From the NCBI GenBank assembly GCA_963759155.1, contig CAVWXX010000008.1:186001-250000 (forward strand): DNA of 64,000 nt, read 5' to 3'. Of the stretch, positions 16,871-26,339 are shown in pieces. Origin of the DNA: SZUA-36 sp963759155. Its GTDB lineage: Bacteria > Pseudomonadota > Gammaproteobacteria > Xanthomonadales > SZUA-36. A program made the translations under genes and the position numbers. Positions within the stretch are counted from its first letter, which is position 1, and each line of letters starts with the position of its first letter. The notes beneath the pieces are model-generated. The model worked only from the letters and a program-made list of their open reading frames with translations, made no database searches and was not told the DNA's origin.

Positions 16871-19051
16871 ATGCAGAGTAAAAAGGATATTAAATTGAAA
16901 GGGATACTGACCGGTAGATGGGGACAGTTTATGGATAGCAGAAAGACTCGAGTTCATTTATGTTTGGCATTGGTGTTGTTGGTGCTTCCAGCATTACCGG
17001 CCTGGGCATCAAGTGATGTAACCGCGGCAAACTACAGCAGCAATGCAGCAGGTGATGTTGTTATCACCCTGTCTACTGGTGGTGACGATCCGAACGTAAG
17101 TGTATTTGCAACGGAAAGCCCGGCGCGAATTATTCTGGATCTGGCAGACACCAATAGTCAGGTTGATGCGAGCCCTGTTTCCGTTGGTGTCGGTGCGGTA
17201 CAAAAATTCACCACACTCGCCGCCGGAGGAAGGACACGGGTCATGGTGGACCTGTCCAGGCTGGTCACTTATGACTACCAATCAGGAAATGGGCAGGTCG
17301 TACTGTCTATCTCTGGAAATGGTGCAGGGTCCTCAGCACCAAGTCATGGTGGAACCTCAAAATACACGATTGAGAATATTGACTTCCGGCGTGGTGAGGA
17401 TGGACAAAGTAAAGTCATCGTAAGTCTCGATCAGGATAATTCAAATATTTCGGTGAACTCACGCGAAGGTGGATTATCGGTCGATATTTTCGATGCCAAC
17501 CTGCCTGACAACCTGGACCAGCGTCTTGATGTTATGGATTTTGCAACCCCGGTTCAGGTGATTGACTCCGGTACGTTAGCGGATGCCGTGCGGCTTGAAA
17601 TCGAGGTATCCGGCCTTTATGAACACATGGCCTATCAATCTGGCAATGACTGGGTGATTGAAGTTTCACCACTCAAAGCGCTCGAGGTCGACGCTTCCCA
17701 GGACATCGTTGAGTTTTACCAGGAGAAGGAATACGAAGGTGCTCGTGTAACCTTTAATTTCCAGGACATTCCGGTACGCTCCGTACTGCAGTTAATCGCC
17801 GATGTCTCGGGTCTCAATATCGTTGTTGCCGACAATGTCAGCGGTAACCTGACCCTGAGACTGACCAATGTACCCTGGGACCAGGCACTGGATATCGTTC
17901 TGGATGCCCGTAATCTTGATAAGCGTGAAAACGGTAATGTCATCTGGATTGCGCCAACTGCTGATATCGCGGCGCGTGAACAACAGTTGCTCCAGGCTAT
18001 GAGAGACCGTAAGGAACTTGAACCTCTGGTTACCGCACTGATTAGTGTCAGCTACGCAACGGCTGAAGATTTGCAGTCGTTGATTGACCAGTCACGTCAA
18101 AGTGGCGGTGGTGACGGAACTGATGCGGGATTAATGTCTGATCGTGGCACAATCGCCATCGATGAGAGGACCAACACATTGATGGTTACTGACACGCCTG
18201 ACCGGGTTGAAGCGATTCAAAAACTGGTCCGTGACCTTGACCACCCGGTTCGCCAGGTCCAGATCGAATCACGTATCGTGATCGCCAGCAGTGAATTTGC
18301 CCATGCCATTGGTGTGCGCTTCGGTGTCAGTGCCTTGCATAACAAGCGGAATATCCTGGCAATTGCGGGTGATGGCGAGGGCGCTGATATGCTCAATCCG
18401 GCCACCAACCCACGTGACGATGGCCTGCTTGACCTGCCTGGTATCCCTCAGCGCTATAACGTCAACTTGCCGGTAGCCGACTCCAATGCCGGTTCAATCG
18501 GTCTTTCATTCCTGGCGGGTAACGTGCTGCTGGACTTGGAACTCACAGCACTTGAGGCGGAAGGTGATGGTGAGATCATATCCACACCGAGAGTTGTTAC
18601 GGCCAACCAGTCTGAAGCCTACATTCAACAGGGTGTGGAAATTCCTTACGAACAGGCTGCATCTTCAGGTGCAACCGCTGTTCAGTTCAAGGAAGCCGTA
18701 CTTGAATTACGTGCAACCCCATTGATTACACCGGATAACCGTGTGCAGCTTGAACTCGAAGTGAAGCAGGATTCGGTCGGTGAAATTTACCAGACCGGTC
18801 GCGGTGGCTCAGTGCCATCAATCGATACACGTGAACTGAGCACATCTGTTCTGGTGAACAACGGTGAAACCATCGTACTGGGCGGAATTTTTCAGGACGA
18901 ACGGGCACGCAAGGAAGACAGGGTTCCCTACCTGAGCGCAATACCGGTTCTTGGTAACCTGTTCAAACGTCGTGCGAACGAGACCAAGAAGCGTGAACTG
19001 CTCATCTTCGTGACGCCGACCATCGTGGAAGACCGTCCCGTCGTTAATTGA
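16871..19051 (+). CDS. pilQ: Type IV pilus secretin PilQ
   Basis: Forms the outer-membrane ring through which the pilus fibre passes. After a signal peptide ending near PALPAWA come two AMIN domains (about 45-140 and 165-265), an N0/STN domain (VTFNFQDIPVRSVLQLIADVSG region), an N1 domain and the secretin core with VQIESRIVIASSEFAHAIGV, TPRVVTANQSEAYI, IDTRELSTSVLVNNGETIVLGGI and VPYLSAIPVLGNLFKR. Three ATGs are possible: 16841 (weak ribosome site), 16871 (GAGGG seven bases upstream, chosen) and 16931 (MDSRKTRVHL, which gives the most usual signal peptide). Last gene of the operon, followed by a terminator. Confidence 0.93.
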   Translation: MQSKKDIKLKGILTGRWGQFMDSRKTRVHLCLALVLLVLPALPAWASSDVTAANYSSNAAGDVVITLSTGGDDPNVSVFATESPARIILDLADTNSQVDASPVSVGVGAVQKFTTLAAGGRTRVMVDLSRLVTYDYQSGNGQVVLSISGNGAGSSAPSHGGTSKYTIENIDFRRGEDGQSKVIVSLDQDNSNISVNSREGGLSVDIFDANLPDNLDQRLDVMDFATPVQVIDSGTLADAVRLEIEVSGLYEHMAYQSGNDWVIEVSPLKALEVDASQDIVEFYQEKEYEGARVTFNFQDIPVRSVLQLIADVSGLNIVVADNVSGNLTLRLTNVPWDQALDIVLDARNLDKRENGNVIWIAPTADIAAREQQLLQAMRDRKELEPLVTALISVSYATAEDLQSLIDQSRQSGGGDGTDAGLMSDRGTIAIDERTNTLMVTDTPDRVEAIQKLVRDLDHPVRQVQIESRIVIASSEFAHAIGVRFGVSALHNKRNILAIAGDGEGADMLNPATNPRDDGLLDLPGIPQRYNVNLPVADSNAGSIGLSFLAGNVLLDLELTALEAEGDGEIISTPRVVTANQSEAYIQQGVEIPYEQAASSGATAVQFKEAVLELRATPLITPDNRVQLELEVKQDSVGEIYQTGRGGSVPSIDTRELSTSVLVNNGETIVLGGIFQDERARKEDRVPYLSAIPVLGNLFKRRANETKKRELLIFVTPTIVEDRPVVN

Positions 19052-19072
19052 TGTAACAAGATAGATCACTCT

Positions 19073-19101
19073 AAAGCCCGGGCATGACCCGGGCTTTTTT
19101 G
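19073..19101 (+). terminator. Rho-independent terminator of the pil operon
   Basis: 10-bp perfect stem AAAGCCCGGG / CCCGGGCTTT with a 5-base loop and six T, starting 22 bases after the pilQ stop. Confidence 0.93.
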
Positions 19102-19147
19102 TTGTAGCCTGATCAGCTCGAAACTGTTCCAGGGTATTGGAATAAAT

Positions 19148-19153
19148 TATAAT
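19148..19153 (+). promoter_or_regulatory. Perfect TATAAT -10 element before the FTCD gene
   Basis: TATAAT lies about 95 bases upstream of the formiminotransferase-cyclodeaminase start. The sequence 17 bases further up (TGTTCC) is a poor -35, so the promoter call rests on the -10 alone. Confidence 0.35.
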
Positions 19154-19249
19154 GGCGACCGCCGTTGCGGCTTCCTTTAACATTCCTGCGGGTTTGTGTG
19201 TTCAACTGGCGTGCCCGCTTACCAAATAACTCTCCATAGGCCAAGAACT

Positions 19250-21070
19250 GTGAAAAAAGTCATCGAATGTGTACCCAACTTCTCCGAAGGCCGTGACCTT
19301 GCGGTTATTAAACAAATCACCGATGTAATTGAAAGCGTCCAGGGTGTTGAGCTTTTGGATGTCGATCCCGGTGACAGCACCAATCGCACGGTGGTTACAT
19401 TTATCGGCGAACCGGAGCCGGTTAAAGAAGCGGCGTTCCGTGCTGTACAAAAAGCGGCCGAGTTGATCGATATGTCACACCACAAAGGGGAGCATTCCCG
19501 GTTTGGCGCAACCGATGTCTGCCCGTTTGTACCGGTTAGCAATGCGACGATGGAAGAGTGTGCAGAGATTGCCCGGCAAGTGGGGCAGCGTATAGGCGAA
19601 GAGCTGGGTATACCGGTGTACCTCTATGAACATGCCGCGAGTAAACCTGAACGGCAAAACCTGGCCAAGGTGCGCGCTGGTGAATACGAAGGTCTGCCGA
19701 AAAAGCTTGCAGACCCGGAATGGAAGCCGGATTTCGGACCGGCTGTTTTCAATCCTGGCGCCGGTGCAACCGCGGTTGGCGCCCGTGAATTTCTTATCGC
19801 GTACAACATTAATTTGAATACAACGGATCGGCGCTATGCCAATGAGATCGCATACGAGATCCGGGAGCGCGGCCGCTGGAAGCGGATCGGTAATGTCGAC
19901 CCTTTTTACTACAAGGGTGATGTCGTCTACTTCGAAGAGGGAAAGTATGCGGATGGAAATTCGGATTTCGTCGCGGGTTCATTCGAAGAACTGGCAGAGT
20001 TTTATCAGGAGAAATACGGTGCGGATCTTTACAAACGCTACCGCTCTATCGGCTTGGACCCTGATAACCTGATCGGGCGACCGGTGTACAAGGATGGAAT
20101 GTTCACCCATCTGAAAGGCATTGGCTGGGTCGTGGATGACTATCAGTGTGCACAGATTTCACTCAATCTGACCAACTACAAGATCACGTCTCCGGTCAAC
20201 GTCTTGGAGGCGGTCCGTCAATTGGCGGTAGAGCGCGGTATTGTTATTACCGGTTCAGAGATCGTCGGTGTTGTCCCCTATGAGGCCATGCAGCAAGCCG
20301 GGCGTTTTTATCTTCGACGTATGCAGAAATCGACAGGTATTCCAGCGCGCGATATCGTTACCACCGCAGTTCAGGCAATGGGTCTTAAAGACGTTGCCGA
20401 GTTTGATATCGACAAGAAGGTTATCGGGATGCCGGCCCCCAAAGGTCCGCTGGCAAACCTGACCATTAGCGGTTTTGTTGATGAGGTCTCGCGTGATACA
20501 CCGGCGCCAGGCGGTGGTTCTATTGCAGCACTTGCAGGCGCGCTGGGCTCTGCACTGGCTTCAATGGTGGTCAATCTTTCGGTTGGCAAAGGCGAGTTTG
20601 ATTCACAGTACGATGAACTGTGTCTGTTGGCCGAGAAAGCTCAGACCATTAAGGATGCGCTCATTCTGGCTATTGATGCGGATACGGAAGCCTTCAACGA
20701 GGTCATCGCCGGCATGCGGATGGCCAAGGACACCGCCGAGCAGCAGGCTTTGCGTTCAGAGGTGATCCGTGCGGGTTATAAATCCGCCGCGGAAGTACCT
20801 CTCAAAACAGCGGAGTTGTGCAGAGAGGTTCTGGATCTCTGCCAGGCAGCAGCCAATATCGGAAACCAGGCGGTTATGAGTGATGCCGGTGTCGGTGCCT
20901 TGATGGCCCTGGCGGGCGTGCAGGGTGCGATTCACAATGTGCGAATTAACCTGCCGCATACAAAAGACGAGGTGTTTATTGCCAGGATGCAGGCTCAATT
21001 GGGTGCGTTGATCTCAGAATCCAGGGAGATTTGTGATGCGATTCAAGAACAGGTTGAAAGTGGTTTTTAA
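19250..21070 (+). CDS. Fused glutamate formimidoyltransferase / formimidoyltetrahydrofolate cyclodeaminase
   Basis: Transfers the formimino group of N-formiminoglutamate to tetrahydrofolate and then releases ammonia to give methenyl-THF, linking histidine breakdown to one-carbon metabolism. About 606 residues. The transferase half (about 1-330) begins KKVIECVPNFSEGRDL and has HHKGEHSRFGATDVCPFVP and FNPGAGATAVGAREFLIAYN; the cyclodeaminase half (about 400-606) has FVDEVSRDTPAPGGGSIAALAGALGSALASMV in part and a C-terminal alpha-helical bundle. I start it at GTG 19250, which gives the family start VKKVIECVPN; an upstream ATG at 19196 is in frame. No hut genes are adjacent, so its supply of substrate is not evident here. 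Confidence 0.92.
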   Translation: MKKVIECVPNFSEGRDLAVIKQITDVIESVQGVELLDVDPGDSTNRTVVTFIGEPEPVKEAAFRAVQKAAELIDMSHHKGEHSRFGATDVCPFVPVSNATMEECAEIARQVGQRIGEELGIPVYLYEHAASKPERQNLAKVRAGEYEGLPKKLADPEWKPDFGPAVFNPGAGATAVGAREFLIAYNINLNTTDRRYANEIAYEIRERGRWKRIGNVDPFYYKGDVVYFEEGKYADGNSDFVAGSFEELAEFYQEKYGADLYKRYRSIGLDPDNLIGRPVYKDGMFTHLKGIGWVVDDYQCAQISLNLTNYKITSPVNVLEAVRQLAVERGIVITGSEIVGVVPYEAMQQAGRFYLRRMQKSTGIPARDIVTTAVQAMGLKDVAEFDIDKKVIGMPAPKGPLANLTISGFVDEVSRDTPAPGGGSIAALAGALGSALASMVVNLSVGKGEFDSQYDELCLLAEKAQTIKDALILAIDADTEAFNEVIAGMRMAKDTAEQQALRSEVIRAGYKSAAEVPLKTAELCREVLDLCQAAANIGNQAVMSDAGVGALMALAGVQGAIHNVRINLPHTKDEVFIARMQAQLGALISESREICDAIQEQVESGF

Positions 21071-21076
21071 GCTTTG

Positions 21077-21670
21077 ATGAGCCTGCCTTTCTCCAGTGCT
21101 GCCGAGCGAAACCGGCAGCCCATTCTCGATCAGTTACAACACCTGATTCCCCGGGTTGGGTCAGTGCTGGAGATCGGGTCGGGTACAGGACAGCACGCGG
21201 TGTTTTTCGCAGGAAAACTACCTGGTCTTCTATGGCAGCCTAGTGACAGGCAGGAGAACCTCGCAGGGCTTGAAGCCCGGTTTGCTGCGGAAGGTCTTAA
21301 AAACATTTTGCCGCCGCTTAAACTGGATGTTATCCGTGATCACTGGCCGGATGCCCGTTTCGATGCGGCCTTCTCTGCCAATACGGCCCATATCATGCCC
21401 TGGGAAGCGGTCGTCGCCATGTTTACAGGTGTTGCGGCAAGCCTGGTGACCGATGCCAGGTTTTGTTTATACGGACCATTTAATATAAATGCCCGTTTTA
21501 CCTCGCAAAGTAACGCGAATTTCGACGCGCACTTGCGGGCAGAAGACCCAAAGATGGGTATACGTGATATGGCGGAGCTTGAAAACCTGGCCAATCTCCA
21601 CAATATGACGCTTGAACAAAAGCTGGTCATGCCGGCCAATAACTTTATCCTGGTGTTTAAGAAATCATGA
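21077..21670 (+). CDS. DUF938 family SAM-dependent methyltransferase-like protein
   Basis: 198 residues opening MSLPFSSAAERNRQPIL, with the SAM-binding glycine motif VLEIGSGTGQHAVFFA, the acidic strand WQPSDRQEN and the DUF938 blocks FDAAFSANTAHIMPWEAV and FCLYGPFNINARFTSQSN. The family is widespread in proteobacteria but its substrate is unknown. ATG 21077 is preceded by an in-frame TTG at 21074. It starts six bases after the FTCD gene and overlaps the next gene by four bases, so the three are likely one operon. Confidence 0.88.
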   Translation: MSLPFSSAAERNRQPILDQLQHLIPRVGSVLEIGSGTGQHAVFFAGKLPGLLWQPSDRQENLAGLEARFAAEGLKNILPPLKLDVIRDHWPDARFDAAFSANTAHIMPWEAVVAMFTGVAASLVTDARFCLYGPFNINARFTSQSNANFDAHLRAEDPKMGIRDMAELENLANLHNMTLEQKLVMPANNFILVFKKS

Positions 21671-22131
21671 CAACACAGCAAAAAGTTTCCTGGCAACGTC
21701 TGGCTCAACAGGCAGAGGGTTTGTTGAGCGTGTCATCGGATAAAATTTCAAACGCCGCGAACCTGGCTGCGCTGCTGTACCAGGAATTGCCCGATGTCAG
21801 TTGGGCGGGTTTCTATTTTCTAAAGGATAAAAAACTCATGCTGGGTCCTTTCCAGGGTAAACCGGCCTGTGTCAGCATTGAAATGGGTAAGGGTGTTTGC
21901 GGCACGGCGGCAAGCACCGGTGAATCGCTGTGTGTAGCAGATGTCGACGCTTTCGATGGACATATTGCCTGTGATCCGCAAGCACGCTCTGAAATCGTGG
22001 TTCCCTTATTCAAAAGCGGTGATCTGCTCGGCGTATTGGACATTGACAGCACAAGCCTTGATCGTTTTAGCCAGGAAGATGAGGCAGGTCTGAAGGTGTT
22101 AGCGCAGGTGTATCTTTCTTCAATTGCCTGA
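21667..22131 (+). CDS. msrC: Free methionine-(R)-sulfoxide reductase (GAF-domain fRMsr)
   Basis: Reduces free L-methionine-(R)-sulfoxide. A single GAF domain of 154 residues contains WAGFYFLKD, LGPFQGKPACVSIEMGKGVCG and HIACDPQARSEIVVPL, which carry the three cysteines used for catalysis and resolution in E. coli YebR, plus LGVLDIDS near the end. Starts by ATGA overlap with the preceding methyltransferase. Its 3' end overlaps the convergent sixA end by 12 bases. Confidence 0.92.
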   Translation: MTTQQKVSWQRLAQQAEGLLSVSSDKISNAANLAALLYQELPDVSWAGFYFLKDKKLMLGPFQGKPACVSIEMGKGVCGTAASTGESLCVADVDAFDGHIACDPQARSEIVVPLFKSGDLLGVLDIDSTSLDRFSQEDEAGLKVLAQVYLSSIA

Positions 22132-22629
22132 GAAGTGATCTTTCCGGATCAGGTGGAGTAGATTACCAGTCCGTACCTGCCGTTTAAAAGTTTCAGGAAA
22201 TTCGATAATCGCCAGGGTTCCGGTGTCCATTGATCGAATTTCGATGGCCTGTTCTGGTTGTAAGGTGTTGATCAGCATAGTCGCGATGCCGGGGTTATGT
22301 CCGACCATCAGGAGTCTCTCGCTGTAACTGAAGGCGTCCTCTGCCAGGGTTAACAGCAACGTCAAAGATGCGTTATACATCGATTCGACATAATCGGTGG
22401 TGGCCAGAAGGCGTGGCCATTTGGCGAGCAAGGGTGCAAGCGTTTCACGGGTGCGTTTGGCGGGCGAGCATATAATGGTATCCGGGCGCGAAAGTGTTTC
22501 AAATGCCCAGTCGGAAACCAGTTGTGCATGTTGTTTTCCACTTGCACTGAGTGACCTGGAAAAGTCGTTCCCAAGCGGGTTCCATGGTTCTGCTTCTGCA
22601 TGGCGTAGTAAATAGAGTTGTTGCGTCAT
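22120..22629 (-). CDS. sixA: Phosphohistidine phosphatase SixA
   Basis: Histidine phosphatase superfamily protein that removes phosphate from histidine residues of phosphotransfer proteins. The 169-residue product has LYLLRHAEAEPW (catalytic RHA), the SLSASGKQHAQLVSDW segment, IICSPAKRTRETL and the second catalytic histidine in LLMVGHNPGIATMLI. Length and motifs match SixA rather than phosphoglycerate mutase. It ends tail-to-tail with msrC with a short overlap and lies 21 bases after the dehydratase gene on the same strand. Confidence 0.9.
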   Translation of the reverse strand: MTQQLYLLRHAEAEPWNPLGNDFSRSLSASGKQHAQLVSDWAFETLSRPDTIICSPAKRTRETLAPLLAKWPRLLATTDYVESMYNASLTLLLTLAEDAFSYSERLLMVGHNPGIATMLINTLQPEQAIEIRSMDTGTLAIIEFPETFKRQVRTGNLLHLIRKDHFSGN

Positions 22630-22650
22630 GATGCCCTCATCCTCGTGGCT

Positions 22651-23622
22651 TCAAGTTTTAAAGGGCAGGTTTTCAAGGTCGACATTGCCACCACTGATAA
22701 TCGCACCAACACGCCGTCCGGAAAAACTCTCCGGGGACGCCAGTATGGCCGCTACGACGGTGGCGGATGAAGGCTCAATCAACATTCGGAAGCGTTGCCA
22801 AACCAGGGCCATGGCCTCGGCAATTCCCACTTCACTAACCGTAATGACTCTATCCACATTGTCCCGGATGATTTCGAAATTGAGTACACCGACAATGGCC
22901 CGCAAGCCATCCGCCATGGTATCTATCGGGAATTGATCCACTCTTTTACCCTGGCTCAGGCTCAATGCGGTATCTGCAGCCCCTTCAGGCTCGGCACCGA
23001 TGACTTCAATATCGGAGATCAATGCCCTGGCGGCAATTGCGCTGCCGCTGATCAGTCCGCCACCACCAACCGGGGTAATGATGATATCGAGTCCCGGAAT
23101 TTGCCCGGACATTTCGACAACGGCCGTCCCCTGGCCACATATGATGTGCGCATGGTCATACGGCGGGATGGGGATACAACCCTTGGCGACGAGACTGGCC
23201 AGACCTTTCTCCCTGGCTGACTGGGTTGGAGCACAGAAAACGATCTCACCACCGTTGTGGCGGACGGCTTCGACCTTGGTCCTGACTGAATTTTCCGGCA
23301 TGACAACCCAGGCACGTCGATTTCGGGTGGACGCAGCGAGCGCCAGTGCCGCACCATGATTGCCTGAGGAGTGGGTGGCGACATCACCTGTTATGCCATT
23401 CTCATCAAGCAGCGCGACAGCATTGCTGGCGCCTCGAAACTTAAAGGCGCCGGTGTATTGAAGATTCTCACATTTCAGCCATAGTTCGCATCCCAGTTCG
23501 GTATTCAATTGCGGGTCGGTAAGCACCGGTGTAGTGCGAATTTCTCCATTGATCCGTTGCTGGGCTGAGATAATGTCCGCAATGTCAGGAATTTGGTCTG
23601 CCGATTTGTGATGCATCAGCAT
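22651..23622 (-). CDS. PLP-dependent threonine/serine dehydratase or serine racemase family enzyme
   Basis: Fold type II PLP enzyme of 323 residues. The Schiff-base lysine is in GAFKFRGASNAV, the cofactor phosphate loop is PVGGGGLISGSA, and THSSGNHGAALALAA is the substrate asparagine loop. There is no C-terminal regulatory ACT-like domain, so it is a short catabolic-type threonine/serine dehydratase or a serine or hydroxyaspartate-type racemase/dehydratase; the sequence alone does not decide. Same strand as sixA downstream. Confidence 0.88.
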   Translation of the reverse strand: MLMHHKSADQIPDIADIISAQQRINGEIRTTPVLTDPQLNTELGCELWLKCENLQYTGAFKFRGASNAVALLDENGITGDVATHSSGNHGAALALAASTRNRRAWVVMPENSVRTKVEAVRHNGGEIVFCAPTQSAREKGLASLVAKGCIPIPPYDHAHIICGQGTAVVEMSGQIPGLDIIITPVGGGGLISGSAIAARALISDIEVIGAEPEGAADTALSLSQGKRVDQFPIDTMADGLRAIVGVLNFEIIRDNVDRVITVSEVGIAEAMALVWQRFRMLIEPSSATVVAAILASPESFSGRRVGAIISGGNVDLENLPFKT

Positions 23623-23673
23623 ATAATACTGGCCTTCTCGGCCACTTCACCAGTGGAAATTGAATAAAGGAAC

Positions 23674-23703
23674 ATGTTTATGAAAGAAGGATTGGGTCTA
23701 TGA
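23674..23703 (+). promoter_or_regulatory. Nine-codon leader ORF overlapping the pepN start
   Basis: ATG at 23674 opens MFMKEGLGL and stops at TGA 23701-23703, which overlaps the pepN ATG as ATGA. AAAGG lies just upstream (23667-23670), whereas pepN itself has no separate ribosome site outside this ORF except the AAGAAGG inside it. The arrangement suggests translational coupling of pepN to the leader. The segment TATGAAAGAAGGAT is nearly repeated at the pepN start (TATGAAGGAAGGAT), 20 bases apart, so it may have arisen by a short tandem duplication of the gene start. Confidence 0.5.
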
Positions 23704-26339
23704 AGGAAGGATCACCCAACAAGTCAATTTATCGCAAAGACTATAAAGCCTACCCCTGGGATGTTCATAAGCTCGATCTTTATTTTGATATTGGGCGCGA
23801 GACCACGATTGTTCGGGCAGAAATGGAGTTTCAGTTGAAGGGTAGCGCAAGCGCAACCCGGGACATCGTGCTGAATGGCAGCAAGCTGGAACTATTGTCA
23901 CTGTCGCTCAATGGCCGTCTTCTGGGTGATGATGACTATGTCATTGATGGTGAAACATTGACCATTGCGGCTGCACCAGCCAAGAGTGTGTTGACATCGG
24001 AAGTTAAAATACATCCGGCGAGCAACTCGGCGCTTGAAGGTTTGTACGTTTCCGGCGACTTCCTGCTCACCCAATGTGAGGCACAGGGGTTTAGAAAAAT
24101 CACCTGGTTTCCAGACCGTCCGGATGTGATGACCAGCTATCGTGTCACGCTGGAAGCCGACCAGTCGGAGTTTCCGGTGCTGTTGTCCAATGGTAATCGT
24201 ACAGAAACTGGTGACCTGGCCGGTGGTCGTCACTGGGTTCGCTGGGAAGATCCTTTCCCTAAACCGAGCTACCTGTTCGCACTGGTTGCAGGTGATCTCG
24301 CACTGGTTGAAGACCACTACACAACCCGCAGCGGACGGGATGTTGTGCTGAGAATTTATGTTGAAGCAGAAAACCTTGATCGTTGTGATCACGCCATGGA
24401 ATCCCTGGTCAACGCGATGCGCTGGGATGAGGACCGTTTTGACCTCGAGTACGACCTCGATATCTATCACATCGTAGCCACCAATGATTTCAACATGGGT
24501 GCGATGGAAAACAAATCACTTAACATCTTTAATTCGAAATATGTCCTGGCAAGACCCGATACGGCGACCGATGCTGACTACCAGGGTATCGAAGGTGTTA
24601 TTGGACACGAATACTTTCATAACTGGACTGGAAACCGCGTCACTTGCCGGGACTGGTTTGAACTGACCCTGAAAGAAGGCTTGACGGTATTTCGTGATGA
24701 AGAGTTTTCCGCTGATATGCAATCGCGTGCGGTTAAACGCATCAGGGATGTGCGTGATCTCAGAAGCAGGCAGTTTCCTGAAGATGACGGGCCCATGTCA
24801 CATCCGATACGGCCTGACCAGTATGTAGAAATCAATAATTTTTACACTGCAACGGTCTATCAGAAGGGTGCAACAATCATTCGCATGTACCACACGCTGC
24901 TGGGTGAAGCCGGTTTCCAAAAAGGTATGAAACTGTATTTCGAACGGCATGATGGACATGCGGTTACCTGTGATGATTTTCTGGCAGCGATGGCGGATGC
25001 CAACGGTGTTAACCTGGACCGCTTTGGTCGCTGGTACAGCCAGTCAGGTACGCCAAGAGTGCAGGTCTCAGACCATTACGACGCGGCCACTCAAAAGTAC
25101 ACACTCACATTGAAGCAGCATACCCCGGCAACACATGATCAAAAACACAAGCAAGCCCTGATCATTCCATTTGCGCTGGGTTTATTGAAAGCCGACGGCG
25201 AAGAACTGCCATTGCAACTCGAAACAGAAGCGCAGGCCCTGGCGGGTACTCGCTTGCTGGTGATGGAAAATGAGCAAGAGGAATATTCTTTTATCAATAT
25301 TCCAGAGCAGCCCGTGCCATCGTTGTTTCGCGATTACTCGGCACCGGTCAAGGCTTTCTACGATTACACGTCAGAGCAACTGGCTATCCTGATCGCGTAT
25401 GACCGCGACGCATTCGTGCGCTGGGATGCTGCGCAACGTATTGCCGAGACCGCCATATTGGAACAATGCCGTCAGTATGCAAAAGGCTTGTCAATGACGC
25501 TGGATCCTTCTTTACTCAAGGCTTTTGGCGGGATTCTTTCAGACCGTCAGGCCGATCCGGCCCTGCTTGCCGAGGCCCTGACCATGCCGGATGAAGACTA
25601 TCTCGCCGAGCAGATGGAAGTCGTTGATGTCGATGGTATCCATGCCGCACGAAAATTTATCAAGAAAGGCCTGGCTAACGGTCTGAAAGCACTTTTCGGG
25701 GAGCGTTATGCCAAACTGCATGATGGCAAACCCTATTCCAAGTCGGCTGACGCCATGGCTCGCAGGGCACTTAAAAATACCTGTCTTTCCTATCTTCTGG
25801 AAACAGATGAAGGTGAGTCCTTGACAGTCACCCAACTCAATTCAAGCGACAACATGACGGATACGCTGGCCGCCATCAAGGGATTGATTCTCATGGAATC
25901 ATCATTGGCAGGAAAAGCACTGTCGGACTTTGAAGCAAAGTGGAAAGCAGATGCCCTGGTCATGGACAAGTGGTTCATTATGCAAGCCATCAAACCCGGT
26001 CCCGATACGGTGAATCGGGTGAGAGAGTTAATGCAACACCCCGCGTTCAGCATTCAGAACCCAAACAAGGTGCGTTCCCTTATCGGTGTATTCTCCATGT
26101 TGAACCCGACCGGTTTTCATGCCGCCGATGGTTCAGGATATGAATTTCATGCTGATCGCGTCATTGAGCTTGATGGTTTGAATCCGCAGATCGCTGCACG
26201 GATGGCTTCCGCGTTTAATCGTTGGAAGCGATATGATGAGGGCCGGAAAAAGCTGATGAAAAGGCAGTTGCAACGAATAGCAGCGGTTGAAAACCTATCG
26301 GGTGATGTGACTGAGATCATCAATAATGCCTTGCGTTAA
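23700..26339 (+). CDS. pepN: Aminopeptidase N (M1 family)
   Basis: Cytoplasmic zinc aminopeptidase that releases N-terminal residues from peptides. 879 residues, as in E. coli. The exopeptidase motif GAMEN is near residue 266 in NMGAMENKSLNIFN, and the zinc motif HExxH in GHEYFHNWTGNR near 301 with the distal glutamate in TLKEGLTVFRDEEFS. The opening KSIYRKDYKAYPW and C-terminal DUF3458-type helical region are also typical. The next gene starts within its last codons. Confidence 0.96.
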   Translation: MKEGSPNKSIYRKDYKAYPWDVHKLDLYFDIGRETTIVRAEMEFQLKGSASATRDIVLNGSKLELLSLSLNGRLLGDDDYVIDGETLTIAAAPAKSVLTSEVKIHPASNSALEGLYVSGDFLLTQCEAQGFRKITWFPDRPDVMTSYRVTLEADQSEFPVLLSNGNRTETGDLAGGRHWVRWEDPFPKPSYLFALVAGDLALVEDHYTTRSGRDVVLRIYVEAENLDRCDHAMESLVNAMRWDEDRFDLEYDLDIYHIVATNDFNMGAMENKSLNIFNSKYVLARPDTATDADYQGIEGVIGHEYFHNWTGNRVTCRDWFELTLKEGLTVFRDEEFSADMQSRAVKRIRDVRDLRSRQFPEDDGPMSHPIRPDQYVEINNFYTATVYQKGATIIRMYHTLLGEAGFQKGMKLYFERHDGHAVTCDDFLAAMADANGVNLDRFGRWYSQSGTPRVQVSDHYDAATQKYTLTLKQHTPATHDQKHKQALIIPFALGLLKADGEELPLQLETEAQALAGTRLLVMENEQEEYSFINIPEQPVPSLFRDYSAPVKAFYDYTSEQLAILIAYDRDAFVRWDAAQRIAETAILEQCRQYAKGLSMTLDPSLLKAFGGILSDRQADPALLAEALTMPDEDYLAEQMEVVDVDGIHAARKFIKKGLANGLKALFGERYAKLHDGKPYSKSADAMARRALKNTCLSYLLETDEGESLTVTQLNSSDNMTDTLAAIKGLILMESSLAGKALSDFEAKWKADALVMDKWFIMQAIKPGPDTVNRVRELMQHPAFSIQNPNKVRSLIGVFSMLNPTGFHAADGSGYEFHADRVIELDGLNPQIAARMASAFNRWKRYDEGRKKLMKRQLQRIAAVENLSGDVTEIINNALR

